From Haplosporangium gracile (taxonomy: Eukaryota; Mortierellomycota; Mortierellomycetes; Mortierellales; Mortierellaceae), in the NCBI GenBank assembly GCA_015499985.1, contig JAAAUF010000015.1, forward strand, positions 79,675 through 115,611: a DNA stretch of 35,937 bases, in the 5' to 3' direction. Below the pieces are notes generated by a model that was not told the DNA's origin, searched no databases, and saw only the letters and a list, made by a program, of their open reading frames with translations. Positions 1 to 11,674 of this stretch are shown here, piece by piece; positions within the stretch are counted from its first letter, which is position 1, and each line of letters opens with the position of its first letter. A program made the position numbers and the translations under genes.

Positions 1-3000
1 CATAACGTAAAAAAAAAAAAAAAAGCATCAGGGTCCAGCAGAAACACGCTACACACGTCCCTTGCACTAGCACCGATTCTCTCTCCCTTACATCTTTCCC
101 TTCCCTTTTGACCCTTTCCTCCGTCTCGTCTACTTTCCCTCTCTTCTTTCTCATGCAATCACCCTCGTTTCCTTGCTGGATCGGCACTTTCCTTTCACTC
201 CTTACACTCAACAAACAGTAGCCTTATTCTTGTTACTTGCCTCTTTTGCCACCAAAAAACCCCCCCAGCGTACTTTTTTTTTTAACAAGATGTTCACCGA
301 CGAGGGTAGTAAGAAAAGAAATTCTTCATCGAATTCATAACCACAATCGACAACGACGGTCAACAGCACTTCGGTCGATGTTTAGTCTTGAAAGTAATCT
401 TTTTTTTTATTCAACTGGACCTCATTGCCCAGCCTTATTTTCAGCAAAAGAGGAGCGAAAAATGATTGGCGTGGCGTCATTGAGTTCTATGAATTACAAA
501 GGATCAATGCTCTGTGGGTGTTCATCGCAAAGACGAACTCTTGGAGAGAGTGCAGTGGATAGGGCGACAGAAGGACGGAACAGGCAGAAGAAAGGAAGGG
601 GAAGGAGGTGGACAATGTGTTGGAGAGAAGGAGAAGAGGGGAGGGGAAGCGGAGATAGGGAGGGATGTGCGGCAATGTCAACAACAATAGCAACAAGCGA
701 CATACAGCCAAGAACAACAACAATACCAACAAACAAAAAACAACAACAAGAGGGCAACAACAAACATCATCGGACCAAAAACAAAAAAAAAATGTCTACG
801 CGTGCTACTTAGTTTGACTTTTGAACACACATACATTGTGGGTAAGCCAGGCCAGATATGTTGGTAGCAGATACGTTTGGTGTCTCCGACACAGACGGAG
901 AAAGAGACAGAGACAGAGACACAGACATAATGGGGCACAAAGAGGAGAAAGAACAGACATGTTCGGTTCCAATTATAACTTACATATATGTATCCCTTCA
1001 CGACCCCACACCGGACAGGCAGTGCGCGGTTTGCCAGACTTGGACTTCGACTTGGCCAACTGCCAGGCAGAACAAACAGCCAAGCACACGGCAATCATAA
1101 TGAATAGTAATAATAATTAATCCTTCTCTTCCCTCCTCAACCTGTTTCTTTTTTATATCCGCCGATGCATCAAACAACCAAACAACACCAGACAAGGCCA
1201 AAAAGAAAGAGATTCTCTCTTCATTCTAGTGTATCGGGCTCCTTGTTCGTGTCTACCTGACTGCCTCGTCAGAGCGTGAACAATCCCACCACCACCACCA
1301 CTGTTACCAACAACAAAACCTTTTCTCAATCGCTTCCAGCAGGACAACAATCTCCCTTCACATCGATTCCTCGTCTATCTGCTCGAAAGAGATCCTTGAG
1401 AATCAGAAACGCACTCAAGCAAACACTCCCTCAAGGTATAGCATTGAACAACACTTCCTTTTCTACCCTCTTGCTGATCCCGCTCTGCACACAATCCTAT
1501 AGCATCCACACATCCCTTTCTTGTCGAATGGCTTTCGCATGGAAACAAGAGTGTCAATGCAGACGAGGCAGGAATGGGTGGAACAAAATTCATTAAGGAG
1601 TGGGGAAACATGCACACACAAAAATGAGGTGGACAGAAGAAGGAACTCGGAGGATTCTCATATGGCGGGATGGTGTCGTTCGTGTGGTCTTTTTGGATTT
1701 ATAGATCTGCCTCCCTATGCACTCTGCCACCTACTTTTCATATTTTTCCTTTATCGTTTTTTTTTTGACAATGGCTCATCCCTTATACCTTGATGCAGTG
1801 TCTAACATTCCAAGGTGCCCTACAACCCATTTGCTCTGCCATGGGAGAGCTTTTGTATCTGAATGGGTACTTTTTTTTTGTTTGGGTGCCCCTGCGGATT
1901 GGGGATTGAAGGAATAGTGTTGAGACGGGGGCTGCTATGTGTGATATGTACCTCGGGACATGCAATGCTCTCCTTTGTGTCCTTGGGTCGTGATATACAT
2001 TAGAAGAGAATAAGAGAGAGACAGAGAGACAGACCAGACAGAGAGAAGGAGCGTAAAAGTGAATGGAAGGATGAGGGATGGATGGATGGGTGGGTGAAGG
2101 CAGGGAGAGAGAGGAAGGGAGGGAAGGAAGGAGAGGGGATTGAGGACAGGGAGGGAGATTGAGAGAGATTTTGGATGGTCAGAGGGCAAAGGCAAAAGGC
2201 AAAGGCAAGGAGGAAAAAGAGGAGGAGGAGAGGGGAAAGGAGAGATTCAAACAAACCTCAGACGCATCCATTCCGTTCAAACCACATTTTTTCAGATCCT
2301 CCTCCTTGCTTGTTTGTGCTGAGAGGAACGAAAAAAGAGAGGGAAGAAGCCATTTGAAGCATTGTGGGTGAAATTTCGCTGAACATTCTGTTCATACATT
2401 GCATACAAAGGAAGGAGGAGGTTGTGAGTTTGAGAGGGAATATAGTGTTTGTGTGTGCATGGCTCATTTACTTCTTTATATGGATTGGTAGATGGGATTT
2501 TATAGCCACGTTTTATGTTGGCGTGTCTTTGAGACGCGCCTGAAAAAAACAACAAAAGGGCAATGGAGAGGAAGTGAAGAAAGCGAAGAAAGAGACAGAG
2601 AGAGACCAGAGAATATTATCGGTAGTTGTTTGTTTCATTGCTAATGGTTCCTGAGATCTGTAGCGAATAAGAGTGCGGATGGAGATGGTATATCTTTATT
2701 TTCCCTTCAGTCAACAAAAAAAAGGACAACCCGATCGCAGAGTGGGACATCCGATTCGTTTGCCACAAAAAATAAGTAAAAAGTCAAAAGAAGCCCTTTT
2801 AGACTCTTTTTCTTTTTATCCCAGCTGAACCAATGAGGACACTCGCAGACCCCCTTTTTTCCTGTCGTCCATTCATTCATGCCTCACTTTCGTTTCTTTA
2901 CTTTGCTTTCGGCTTTTTTTTTTTTTTTTTTTTTTCTTCTTCTTCTTTTTATTCCTTTATTCAATACACCCTATCCCTTTTCCATTTTCTTGACACTTTA

Positions 3001-3255
3001 CTCTTTCCCCTTTACTCTCTAATTTCGTCATTCTCTCCTCTTTCACGCATACGCTTTTACTCTTTTCATCTCCATTCGTCTTGCCAAGACAAGAAATATA
3101 CGCTCTTCTAACCAACACATATCATTCTTTCTATTGTCCTTTGTATCACTGCATTGTCTTCTCCTTGTTTGGTCACCTCCCGCTGGTCGCGTGTGCCTTC
3201 TCCTATACCAAATACACAGGTCTTCCCGCCCGTTCGCGTAACCTTATATTCCGCC
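1..3255. other. Long leader/intergenic stretch, no supportable gene
   Basis: No reading frame here has convincing coding character; the open frames are short and follow simple-sequence composition. The first 240 bases are CT-rich on the + strand. A purine-rich stretch with GA and GGAT/GGGT micro-repeats lies at about 2000-2240. The last 400 bases are strongly CT-rich, with a run of about 20 T near 2919-2935. CT-rich tracts just before the start codon are common in fungal promoters and 5' leaders, so the right end is probably the leader of the zinc-finger gene. I infer that the rest is promoter or a spliced leader; nothing in the sequence proves it. Confidence 0.5.
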
Positions 3256-6200
3256 ATGAGTGACCCTCTCGCCCACCTCGCAGGATATACCTCCTCGGCC
3301 CCTAATGACCCATCCATCACCCTCAAAGACAACGACCTCCTCCTTCACAACAGCAACAATACCGGCAACATCATTACTACTATCGCCAGCAGCATAACCA
3401 CCGTCGCCACCAGTAACAGTAATAGCACCAACAATGGCTCCATCCCCAGCCATCCCCTCCTCCCTCGGGAGGGATTCGCTCCCTTGAACGAATCTCATGA
3501 CCAACTCCAGCAGCAACAACAACAGCAACACCAACAGCAGCAAATGAATAACCAACAACCCATTTTAATGACTACAGGACCTCTTCAACACGCCAGTCAT
3601 GTCTTTGGCACCGAAGGCCAGATCCTCGCTACATCCTATGCCATGGAGGGCGTCGTTCTCTCAAGTACAGCCATTCATCCTGGGCAGCACTTTGTCGCCG
3701 TTCCGACTAGTCAGCAACAGGAGCAACAACAGCAGCAGCAACAGCAACAGCAACAAGCCGTGGCCCTTCATCATGCCATTCAACAACAGCAGCAACAGCA
3801 GATACTTCAGCAACAGCATATTCAGCAACAGCAGATTCAGCAACAGCAGCAAATTCAGCAACAGCAAATCCAGCAGCAAATCCAGCAGCAACAATACGAG
3901 CAGCAGCAGCAATTTGAACAGCAACAGCAACACCAGCAGCAGCATCTCCAACAACAACAACAACAACAACAGCAGCAGCAACAACAACAACAGCAGCAGC
4001 AGCAAATGATGATGGAGCAGCCCCATATGTCAATCCAGTCCAATACTTCAATGTCGCCCCAGGAATACCAAGCAAGCCAAGCAGCTCATCACCAACAACA
4101 GTTGCTTGCGTCGTTGCCTATGAACCCCCCGACGACGCAACAACAGCAGCAGCAACAACAGCAGCAGCAACATGTGTTGCTTGTTAGCCCACCATTGCTT
4201 CCAGCGGATGCACAGGCGATGCCAATGATGCCTCCGATGACTTTTCAACAGGCCGTAGAAGCACAAAAGGTGCACATTCATTTACTGGAGTCTGAGCATC
4301 TTCACCAGCAGCAACAGCAACAGCACCATCATCACCAGGAACAAATCCAGCTCCAACAACAACAACAGGTACAGCATCTCCAGCAACAACAACAACAGCA
4401 GCATCAGTTGCATCAACTTCAATTCCAACAACAACAACAGCAACAACAACAACAGCAGCAACAGCACATGATCTCCAACAGCATGCCTTCACCGGAATTG
4501 TCGATGCATCCAAACGCTTTGATGATGCAGGAGCACCTTGTTGCCGCCGCTCACTCCCGCTCCCACACACCCGTCATCCCCTCCCAACCACCAGCCCATG
4601 CGCCCCGCGGGATGCACCGTCAGCACCCATCTTTTGACGGACAGCCTACACTGGATATGCAGGTGCTCAACGTCCAGATGCAACAACAAGCACAAGCACA
4701 AGCACAAGCACAAGCACAGGCGCAGGTTCAGGCACAGGTTCAGGCGCAAGTCCAGGCACAAGCTCAGGCACAAGCACAGGCGCATCATCAGCAGCAACAG
4801 CAAGTTCAGGATATGATGCATCACGCGGCAGCAATTGTTTCATCACAACAGGCGCTTGTTAGTCCTATTGAGGCCAGTATGCCGCCACTTATGATGCCGA
4901 TGGGCCCAAACATGTTGGTGATGTCTGCCGCTCAAATCATGACTTCGACCGCCCCAATTGATTCCATGGCATCAGCAGGCGTTGGCTTGAGCCAGGAAAA
5001 CCAGGGACCACAACTTCCCTCAATGATTCAGCAACAACAACAACATGGGCTAGACCCCTCAGGATTTTCGGTGCAGCCTATTCCTCACGCCATCGGACAA
5101 GTGCCTCCAGTTGGTATGGCCTATCCAACGTCGCTCGCAACATCAGAGTCCATGTCGTCCTTCACGCCAATGGTACCGTCCATGCAACCATCTGCGTCGC
5201 ACCCTTCCAGCTCCAACTCATCTCCTGCTTTCACCCCACCCGAACCCACCATGACGACCGTTGCGGAAGCCAACGTAACTCGACACCGCCGTCACCCATC
5301 CTCAGGACACCATTCGCCTGAACTGCGAATCATGCTTCAGAAACAGGACTTTTTGCAGCAGCAAAACCAAAAGATGGCAGCTAAGGAGCAGGCCATGTTT
5401 GACAACTTGCAGAGAGTGGAGCCTCATCAGAGTCGATCGCCCCGCGCGCCTGGACTCAAGATCAATGTGTCCGACATGCAAGTGCGGGAGATGCCTCTCT
5501 CCGCTCTTGGATCGCCTACGGAGAGTGGTCACATTTACTCTCCCGGTCCTCTCTCAGCTGCTTCACCCGGTCTCGGCCCTGTCAACAACTTTTTTGGCGA
5601 AACGATCAGGGAGGTATCATCGACATTCCGTCGCCATAACCTGAACGACCCTGCTCACACAGCGCTTTCGTTGATGGATGTGAAGATTGAACCTCTGGAA
5701 CTTGAACCACCTTCGACGCGCTCAGAGCTGGCAGAACTGACCAAACAGGAATTGATTGAGAAAGTGATGCAGTACGAGCGCCAGATGGAAGGTTCGATTC
5801 CTCTGCGCCGCATGAGCGTCGTCAAGCAGGAGCCTTGCGACAAGGATTCAACCCGAGAGTCTCAAGGTAAAAGAAATGACAGCGTACATGATGATTATTG
5901 ATTATCTCATTTTTAGCTTAAATTAAAAATTAACAATGTAATTAACTTGTAATTATAGTTGTGTCGCCTACCCCTTCCGCCCCTATTGCGCAACCTCCAG
6001 CACCACAGCAGCATTCGATTCAGCAGGATGAGACTCCCCAGAGGACGACTCTTTCGTCACCACCTCCTCCAGCACTCTCGCCTCCACCCCCAGCACACAA
6101 GAATCACAGTGCGCAGGAAGATGTGATCAAGGATGAGCCAAAGCTGACCTCGCCTGTTTTGTCACCCTATGCAGTCAAGTCCCCTACTAATCTTCACGCT

Positions 6201-7666
6201 GTTCTCGCATCTTCTCAAAACGAGGACGAGGATGACGGTGAAGACGAGGACGAGGAGAACGAAGAAGAGCTGGAGGATGATGAGGGTGATGACCATGATG
6301 AACCATCCACCAAGTCACGCAAGAGATCGGCGGATGGACCTGCCGAGGAGGAGGAGTTGGAGGCGCCACTGCAGCTGGTCTGCTTGTGGAGAGACTGTAA
6401 CTTGACATTTGACGCAATGGTGGCACTGAACGAGCACGTTGCCGACGTGCACATTGGAAGCGGCAAGGCTTGCTACACCTGCGACTGGAAAAACTGTCCC
6501 AGGATGATGAAGCCCTTCACCAAGCGACACAAGATGTATAACCACTTGCGGACTCACACTGGCGAGCGACCCTTCCGATGCCTTGTGCCTGGTAAGAAAA
6601 ACATGGCTATTCATGCGCTAGGTCTGTGAGTATGTTGCGTTCCTGAGTTATTGAAACTAAAGGTTTATTATTTTTTCTTGGACAACAAGGCTGCGAGAAA
6701 AAGTTTTCTCGTCCAGACTCTTTGACGACCCACACGAAGACCCACTCCAACATTCGTCCTTACATCTGCCCTGTCGACGGCTGCACCAAGGCGTATTATC
6801 ATGCTCGATCACTCAAGAAGCATGAGCTCGCGCACGACGTCAAGAACGTCTCCCATTCGAATTTGCGTGGAACAGGAGCAGCCCATGGCTCCAGCGTCAC
6901 CACAACTCATGACCAATCTGCGTCGACTTCCAACCGCTCGAGTTCCCAGCAGAGCCACCCCCACTTTAGTCACCCCTACCATCCCGACTACACTGGAGGT
7001 GCCGGACGGAAGCATCGTCGTCAACAGAGTCAAAACGCCAACATTGCCGTGACTTCGGAGGCTACTCTCACATCGACTGCCGCTCCTATCAGCTCGATTG
7101 CCCCGATGCCCATGTCGCTGTCGAACGGAATCAACACGGATTTTAACGGACCTTCGGCGATGGGCTTCAACTCTGCGCTTCTGACCCCCGCTTTGTCAAC
7201 CCACTCTTCGTCGTCGTCGGTGCCCACCTTGTCGATGATGATGAACAATGACCACAGTAGACCCGAGGGTGGAATGGTGGCACTCGACCCAATGTATCCG
7301 ACCCCGAACACTGCGGCTGTGTCACCCGAGGCCACCAACCCTCATTTGAGTCCTTCCGGATCGCCAGGATTCCAGAATGCTATCATCCCAACGTCTGCCG
7401 CCGCGTCTATGGCGATGAGTATGCCCATGACCTCTGGAATTTCTCATGGGACCCCTGTGGCGCCCTCAACGCTGCAGCCTGTTGTCTCTGGAATCAACTT
7501 GGCCATGATCCAAAATGATGGCAAGGATTACATGATGACGACCGACCAGCATGGAGCCATTGTCACCTCATCGGATCTCGGCACCTCCCATATCAAAACC
7601 ACTCAAGCAGGAGCTGATCTCGGATATGGACTTATGCCCGTAGATCCTCACCCCATGCAACAGTAA
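3256..7666 (+). CDS. Polyglutamine-rich C2H2 transcription factor with four GLI/ZIC-like zinc fingers
   Basis: Three exons: 3256-5866, 5959-6591 and 6690-7666. Both introns are GT-AG, phase 1, 92 and 98 bp, and the model gives 1406 residues. The start is the first in-frame ATG, in a CCGCC-ATG context. Residues 80-510 are dominated by glutamine tracts and an alternating Gln-Ala repeat (about 479-509). An acidic stretch (about 960-990) and a basic KSRKR follow. Four fingers lie at 1012-1130. Finger 1 is C-x4-C-x12-H-x4-H; finger 2 has the long C-x4-C-x15-H-x3-H spacing seen in GLI/ZIC and yeast Zap1-type fingers; fingers 3 and 4 are C-x4-C-x12-H-x3-H. A TGERPF linker joins fingers 2 and 3. Intron 2 splits finger 3, and splicing restores it exactly, which supports the model. 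It is very likely a nuclear sequence-specific DNA-binding protein; target genes cannot be read from sequence. The remainder is Ser/Pro/Met-rich low complexity. Confidence 0.88.
3508..4803 (+). repeat. CAG/CAA repeat region coding polyglutamine and Gln-Ala tracts
   Basis: This stretch of exon 1 has at least eight Gln runs encoded by mixed CAA and CAG codons. The longest uninterrupted run is near 3950-4006. An alternating CAA/CAG-GCA/GCG (Gln-Ala, some Gln-Val) tract lies at about 4681-4782. Interruptions by His, Met, Leu, Ile and Glu, and the mixed codons, suggest an old, partly stabilised repeat and not a pure, rapidly expanding one. The antisense frames are open but are only reflections of this repeat. 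Confidence 0.9.
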
Positions 7667-8346
7667 TCGTTCATTTTCGTATTTTCATTTTCTTTCTTTT
7701 CCTCCTAGCGTTTGACATCTTTTTCTTGCATTTTCTTTGTTCATTTCATACCCCACCATTGCCAACCGCCTTCAATACCCCCTTCTTCTTCCCGACCATC
7801 ATTTGTTGCTCCTTCCTTCCTCACTCCCGTATTTTCCTTTTACATCGTTTCATTCAGCTACAAACATTGTCTTTGTCTGGCAGCTTGTCAGTCGCTGTAT
7901 ACCCCCCACATCGTCACGCACTTTTTTTTTTTTTTTTTTTTTTCAGTTACAACACATGTACTTTTTCTTTTCTCTTGTTCTTTCCCATTTTCATTTTGTT
8001 TTCGTTTCTTTATCCATTTTAAGGAACGGAAAACATATCGTCTCACAAAAATAAGTTCTTCACATTCCACTTCTTCCCTCTCCTTCATTGTGAGTGAGCT
8101 AGCTGGCCTTTCTTGTTCAGCATAGCTCGCATCTCTTCACCCGCCCACATCCCCATTCCCATCGCCCACATCATGTTTTTCGTAATAAAAACAAAAAAAA
8201 CCAACATTTGGTCCAAAAAAATAAATAACAATAATAAAAATAATAACAACAAAATAATAACAATGATAATAATAATAATTTTAAAGTCCAATTTTTACTA
8301 TGTCACCCTTCATCAATTCATGTGTATCCTTCTACGGCTATTGTGT
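7667..8346. other. Convergent 3' region between the zinc-finger and GNAT genes
   Basis: No gene is seen. The stretch is T-rich with a run of more than 20 T at about 7922-7943. A + strand AATAAA at 8184-8189 could be a distal polyadenylation signal for the zinc-finger gene. An A/T-rich AAT/AAC micro-repeat follows at about 8220-8285. The two flanking genes converge here, so it probably holds both 3' untranslated regions. Confidence 0.5.
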
Positions 8347-10711
8347 CTACCACCAGAACAGGTCGCACTGGAACTGCTCCTTGGTCTTGGGGAACAAGGT
8401 CTCGAGCAACAACTTGGCATCATCTCCACCGCCGACAGAAGCCTCACTATAAAAGTGAATCATCTCGTCGACCGACAAGTCACCGACCAACAGTCTCGTG
8501 AATGTCAACGGCGCAAACTGGATTGTAAAAACAGTCGGCTTCTTGTTGTCCGGTCGACCCTCGGCCTTGGCCAACGCCTTGCGTTCACGAGCAGCCAACA
8601 TCAGTTCCTCGGGGGTTGGTGGCACGAAATCGTCTCTGGCCGAGATGATATGACCGTCCTTGATCACCACCTCGAGACCTTTACCCGCAGAACCGACGAC
8701 TTTTCGGTAGAAATCGAATTGCAAGGTGGCGGTGATGCCGGCAAGACAGGATTGGGCCAGACGGTGTTCGAGTGAGGGCGCGACCTTGAGGATAAAGTTC
8801 GCGTAAGAGGGGATGCGGGTGTAGAGGCGGACATGTTTGAGGTCGTCGGCGGTGGATTTTGACTCCAGGAGCTTTGTGATTGGGTGGTCTGGATCTAGGA
8901 TCAGGCGGAGGGGCTTGGGTGCTGGGGGCTTCTCGACGGCGGCGTCAGTGGTGGTGGTGGCGTGGGTTTGGCCGTCCTTGGGAGCGGGACCGTCCTTGTC
9001 GTCTTTCTTAACATCCTCGTCATCCTTCTTGGTCTGCTCGTTCGCCTTCTTGGCTTTCTCATCCTCACCCTCCTTGTCCCCGTTCTTGGACTCGTTCTTC
9101 TTCTTCTCAGCAGCCTGCTTAGCCTGCCATGGCGAAGGCCCCTCACCCGCCAAAACAAACTGCCTCAAAACCGGGTACAAAGCCTCCCTGTATTGGTACC
9201 CATCTTCAAGCGTAAAAATATACAATCTCATTCTCGGCGCACTCTCTCCCATCACCAACCCACAATCCCTCCCACTCTTGGCGTCGACAATAATCCTCGT
9301 CAACCTACTTGCATCAAATTCCGACTCCTGAGTCTCCATCACATCATGGATCGTGTAACGCCAGTATGACTCCCTATACTCCAACCCGACTTGAGCTTGA
9401 GATTTCTGAGCCTCGCGAGTGCTCAGCTTGCAGAGATAGGGGATGTCGGCGAAGGTAGGGGTGCGGAGAGTGAAGGGTTCGAAGGCTGGGATGTCATCCT
9501 TGGAGAAGAGGGCGGGAAGTTTTGCGGTGAGGTCGTCGATGGAGCGGGAGGAGCGGATGCCGATGGCGTATTCGTAGCCGAATTGGCGGTAGAAGTAGGG
9601 GATGCCTGGCATGATCTGGATAACGTCTCCTCGTGCTTCCGAGGCGGGGTGGATAAGCTCGTGGAAGAGTCTGCGGACTAGGCCCTTGTTCCTGTAGTCT
9701 GCTCATGGGAGAAAGGTGAAATGGAGGGGAAAGAGGGGGCGTAAGCGTTAGAATGAAGGTGAACAATGAAGTGAAGAGGGAAATATGATTTGGATAAAAG
9801 TTACGGTTTCCAGAAAAGGAATCCATGCAACTTGCCAACATTGTCGAACAAAAACAAACTAAAACAAACAGGCATGGATGCAAGCACCATATCAACCGAC
9901 AAAGTCCAAAGTCGAAAATCAAGAATAATCACCAGACTGCGTCATCCATCATCCGTCGTTCAGCATTGGCGAGCAAGTTTGGTCCTCTTTTCATATTTTT
10001 TTTCTATTCCTTGTTGTGCGTTGCTACCTTACCTGGGTTGGAACAGACAGCTTCGGGTTTGCCAAAAAGCATCGAGACCTTCTCGCCATAGAAGCCAGGG
10101 ACGCCGTGGAGGCAGATACAGCTGACGATGGGGTTCTCGCCGTCCTTGGCAAGTGTATTTTCGACAACCGCGTAGTCAAACTCGGTCATAACTGGATTGT
10201 TTCCGCGCATCAGGCGTCCCTGTTCAAAGAGAAGGAAGAGAGTGAGGGGGGGAAAGAAGGAGGTTGAAAGTCTGAGAACAATATGATCCCAATGATTGTG
10301 TGAAGCTATCGGGTGATCAAAGTACAGCGGCGGTTGTAGGGAAACTTACGACGGCAGCCTTGACCCAGGCGTCAGGGGCAGGTTCCTCATCCTCGGCGAT
10401 AGGGGCAGCAATGCCAGACCACTAGGCAAATTCATTCAACAAGCACGTCAAAGTAAAGATCCGATTAGTCAGTCTCTTCGCGTACAAAAAAAAGGGAGGG
10501 GTGGCCATAGCAAGGTTTTTCTTGTTACATAAGTTATGCCCTGTCGTGTGTAGAAAAAAAAAAGTAAACAAGTTACCTTGAAGGCATTGGCCATGCATTC
10601 GGCAATGTTGTTGGTGTCCTTGATGGTCGACCAGCGCATCACCAGACCGTCGCCGATATCGATCCTTTCGGGTCTTTGAGACTTTTGAACAATTGGGATT
10701 TCAATAGTCAT
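8347..10711 (-). CDS. GNAT-fold N-acetyltransferase, Eis-like two-domain layout
   Basis: Four exons on the minus strand: 10711-10577, 10421-10350, 10219-10033 and 9698-8347. Introns are GT-AG (155, 130 and 334 bp) and frames join cleanly to 581 residues. The start ATG sits at the head of exon 1. Splicing exons 3 and 4 creates the acetyl-CoA-binding motif A, DYRNKGLVRRLF (132-143), of the Q/R-x-x-G-x-G/A type. It is followed by PYFYRQFGYEYA (about 165-176), the aromatic motif B that closes a GNAT fold. A Lys/Glu/Asp-rich linker follows (about 330-390). The C-terminal segment, ending in Trp-Trp, has the size and position of the SCP2-like domain of Eis-type enhanced-survival acetyltransferases. 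GNAT membership is well supported; the Eis comparison is by layout only, and the substrate is unknown. There is no signal peptide, so it is probably cytosolic. Confidence 0.85.
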
Positions 10712-11674
10712 TTTTTTTGTGTATGTGTGCGTGAGAATAAGTAGGAAGTAAGTGATTTTTAATTGCTTCTGAAGAAAGAAGATGCGCTGCTTGGGCTGCT
10801 ATTTGAAGGAAAATGAGTTTTTGCTGCGGGCAAAACTCAAAATCTGATTCGTACCCAAAATGGGCGCGATCATTGTCCCTTCCCTTGGTCACAGAACGAA
10901 AAAAGAGAGTTAGTAGAGAAATTATGGCGTATAAGGTTCAAGAAGAGTTTGTTACCAAGGAACATAATAGGATTCAGAGAATGCCAAGCAGAGGAGTCTT
11001 GGCAAAGGGAAATCCGCAATCCTGTTACTGCGTACGCATTCTTGGAAGATAAAAAAAACACGTACTTTCCTGATTTGACGCGCTTGGATAGTAGGCGTGG
11101 TCAATGGTATGCAGAAGAGGTTTTTCTACGCGTTGACAGAAGGGAGTCAGAGGGGTCAAGCCGATAGGACAAAGCGAAGTTTGATATCTTGATAATGGGG
11201 GGTGAGGTATAGCAATTGACGGACGCGTAGGTGGATGTGGACGTATATGAGCAGAGAAAATGTTCCAAGGACGCATGTCTTCCGACTTTCCTGTTTATCG
11301 AAACAATTGCGTGTCTGCCCTTGTCTTAGTCCTCCCGTGATGATAGAACAAATACTTTCTCGACGACATGCCCCGGCGGAACGAGCGGAGTAGCACAGAA
11401 CAAAAAGTCACGTTTCCCTTGAATAATGGCTTGGGAGACAAAACAACAACACGCAGTCACTTTTGAGCGCTAGTTGCCTTTTTCGGCGCTCCTTTTCCAG
11501 GCACTCGCAGGGCTCGCATACACTGACTTTTGACTATCGGACTTTTTTTTTTTCTGTTTTCTCCTTCCTCCTTCCTCCTTCCTTCTTCTCATGCAGATTC
11601 CTTAATCCTTCCTTCTTGATCTCCCTTCAGTTAATCACATTTACTCATTTGCAGTTTAAACATAATATACACCC
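10712..11674. promoter_or_regulatory. Divergent promoter region between GNAT and carrier genes
   Basis: The GNAT gene reads left and the carrier gene reads right from this stretch of about 960 bp, so it should hold both promoters and leaders. CT-rich sequence at about 11530-11640 precedes the carrier start, typical of fungal leaders. I see no open frame with coding character and no clear TATA box placed to decide a start site. Confidence 0.5.

Noticed and set aside
237..812. 191-codon open frame in the left leader
   Set aside because: Composition follows simple repeats (KKK, QQQ, RGR), there is no domain, and overlapping frames on the other strand are equally open. It is not coding-like.
3661..4075. 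Antisense open frames of poly-Leu, poly-Ala/Val and poly-Cys across the glutamine repeats
   Set aside because: These are the predictable antisense readings of CAG/CAA repeats, not genes.
8113..8775. 220-codon + strand frame across the GNAT 3' end
   Set aside because: It is the antisense of the acetyltransferase exon plus an AT-rich spacer, with no domain.
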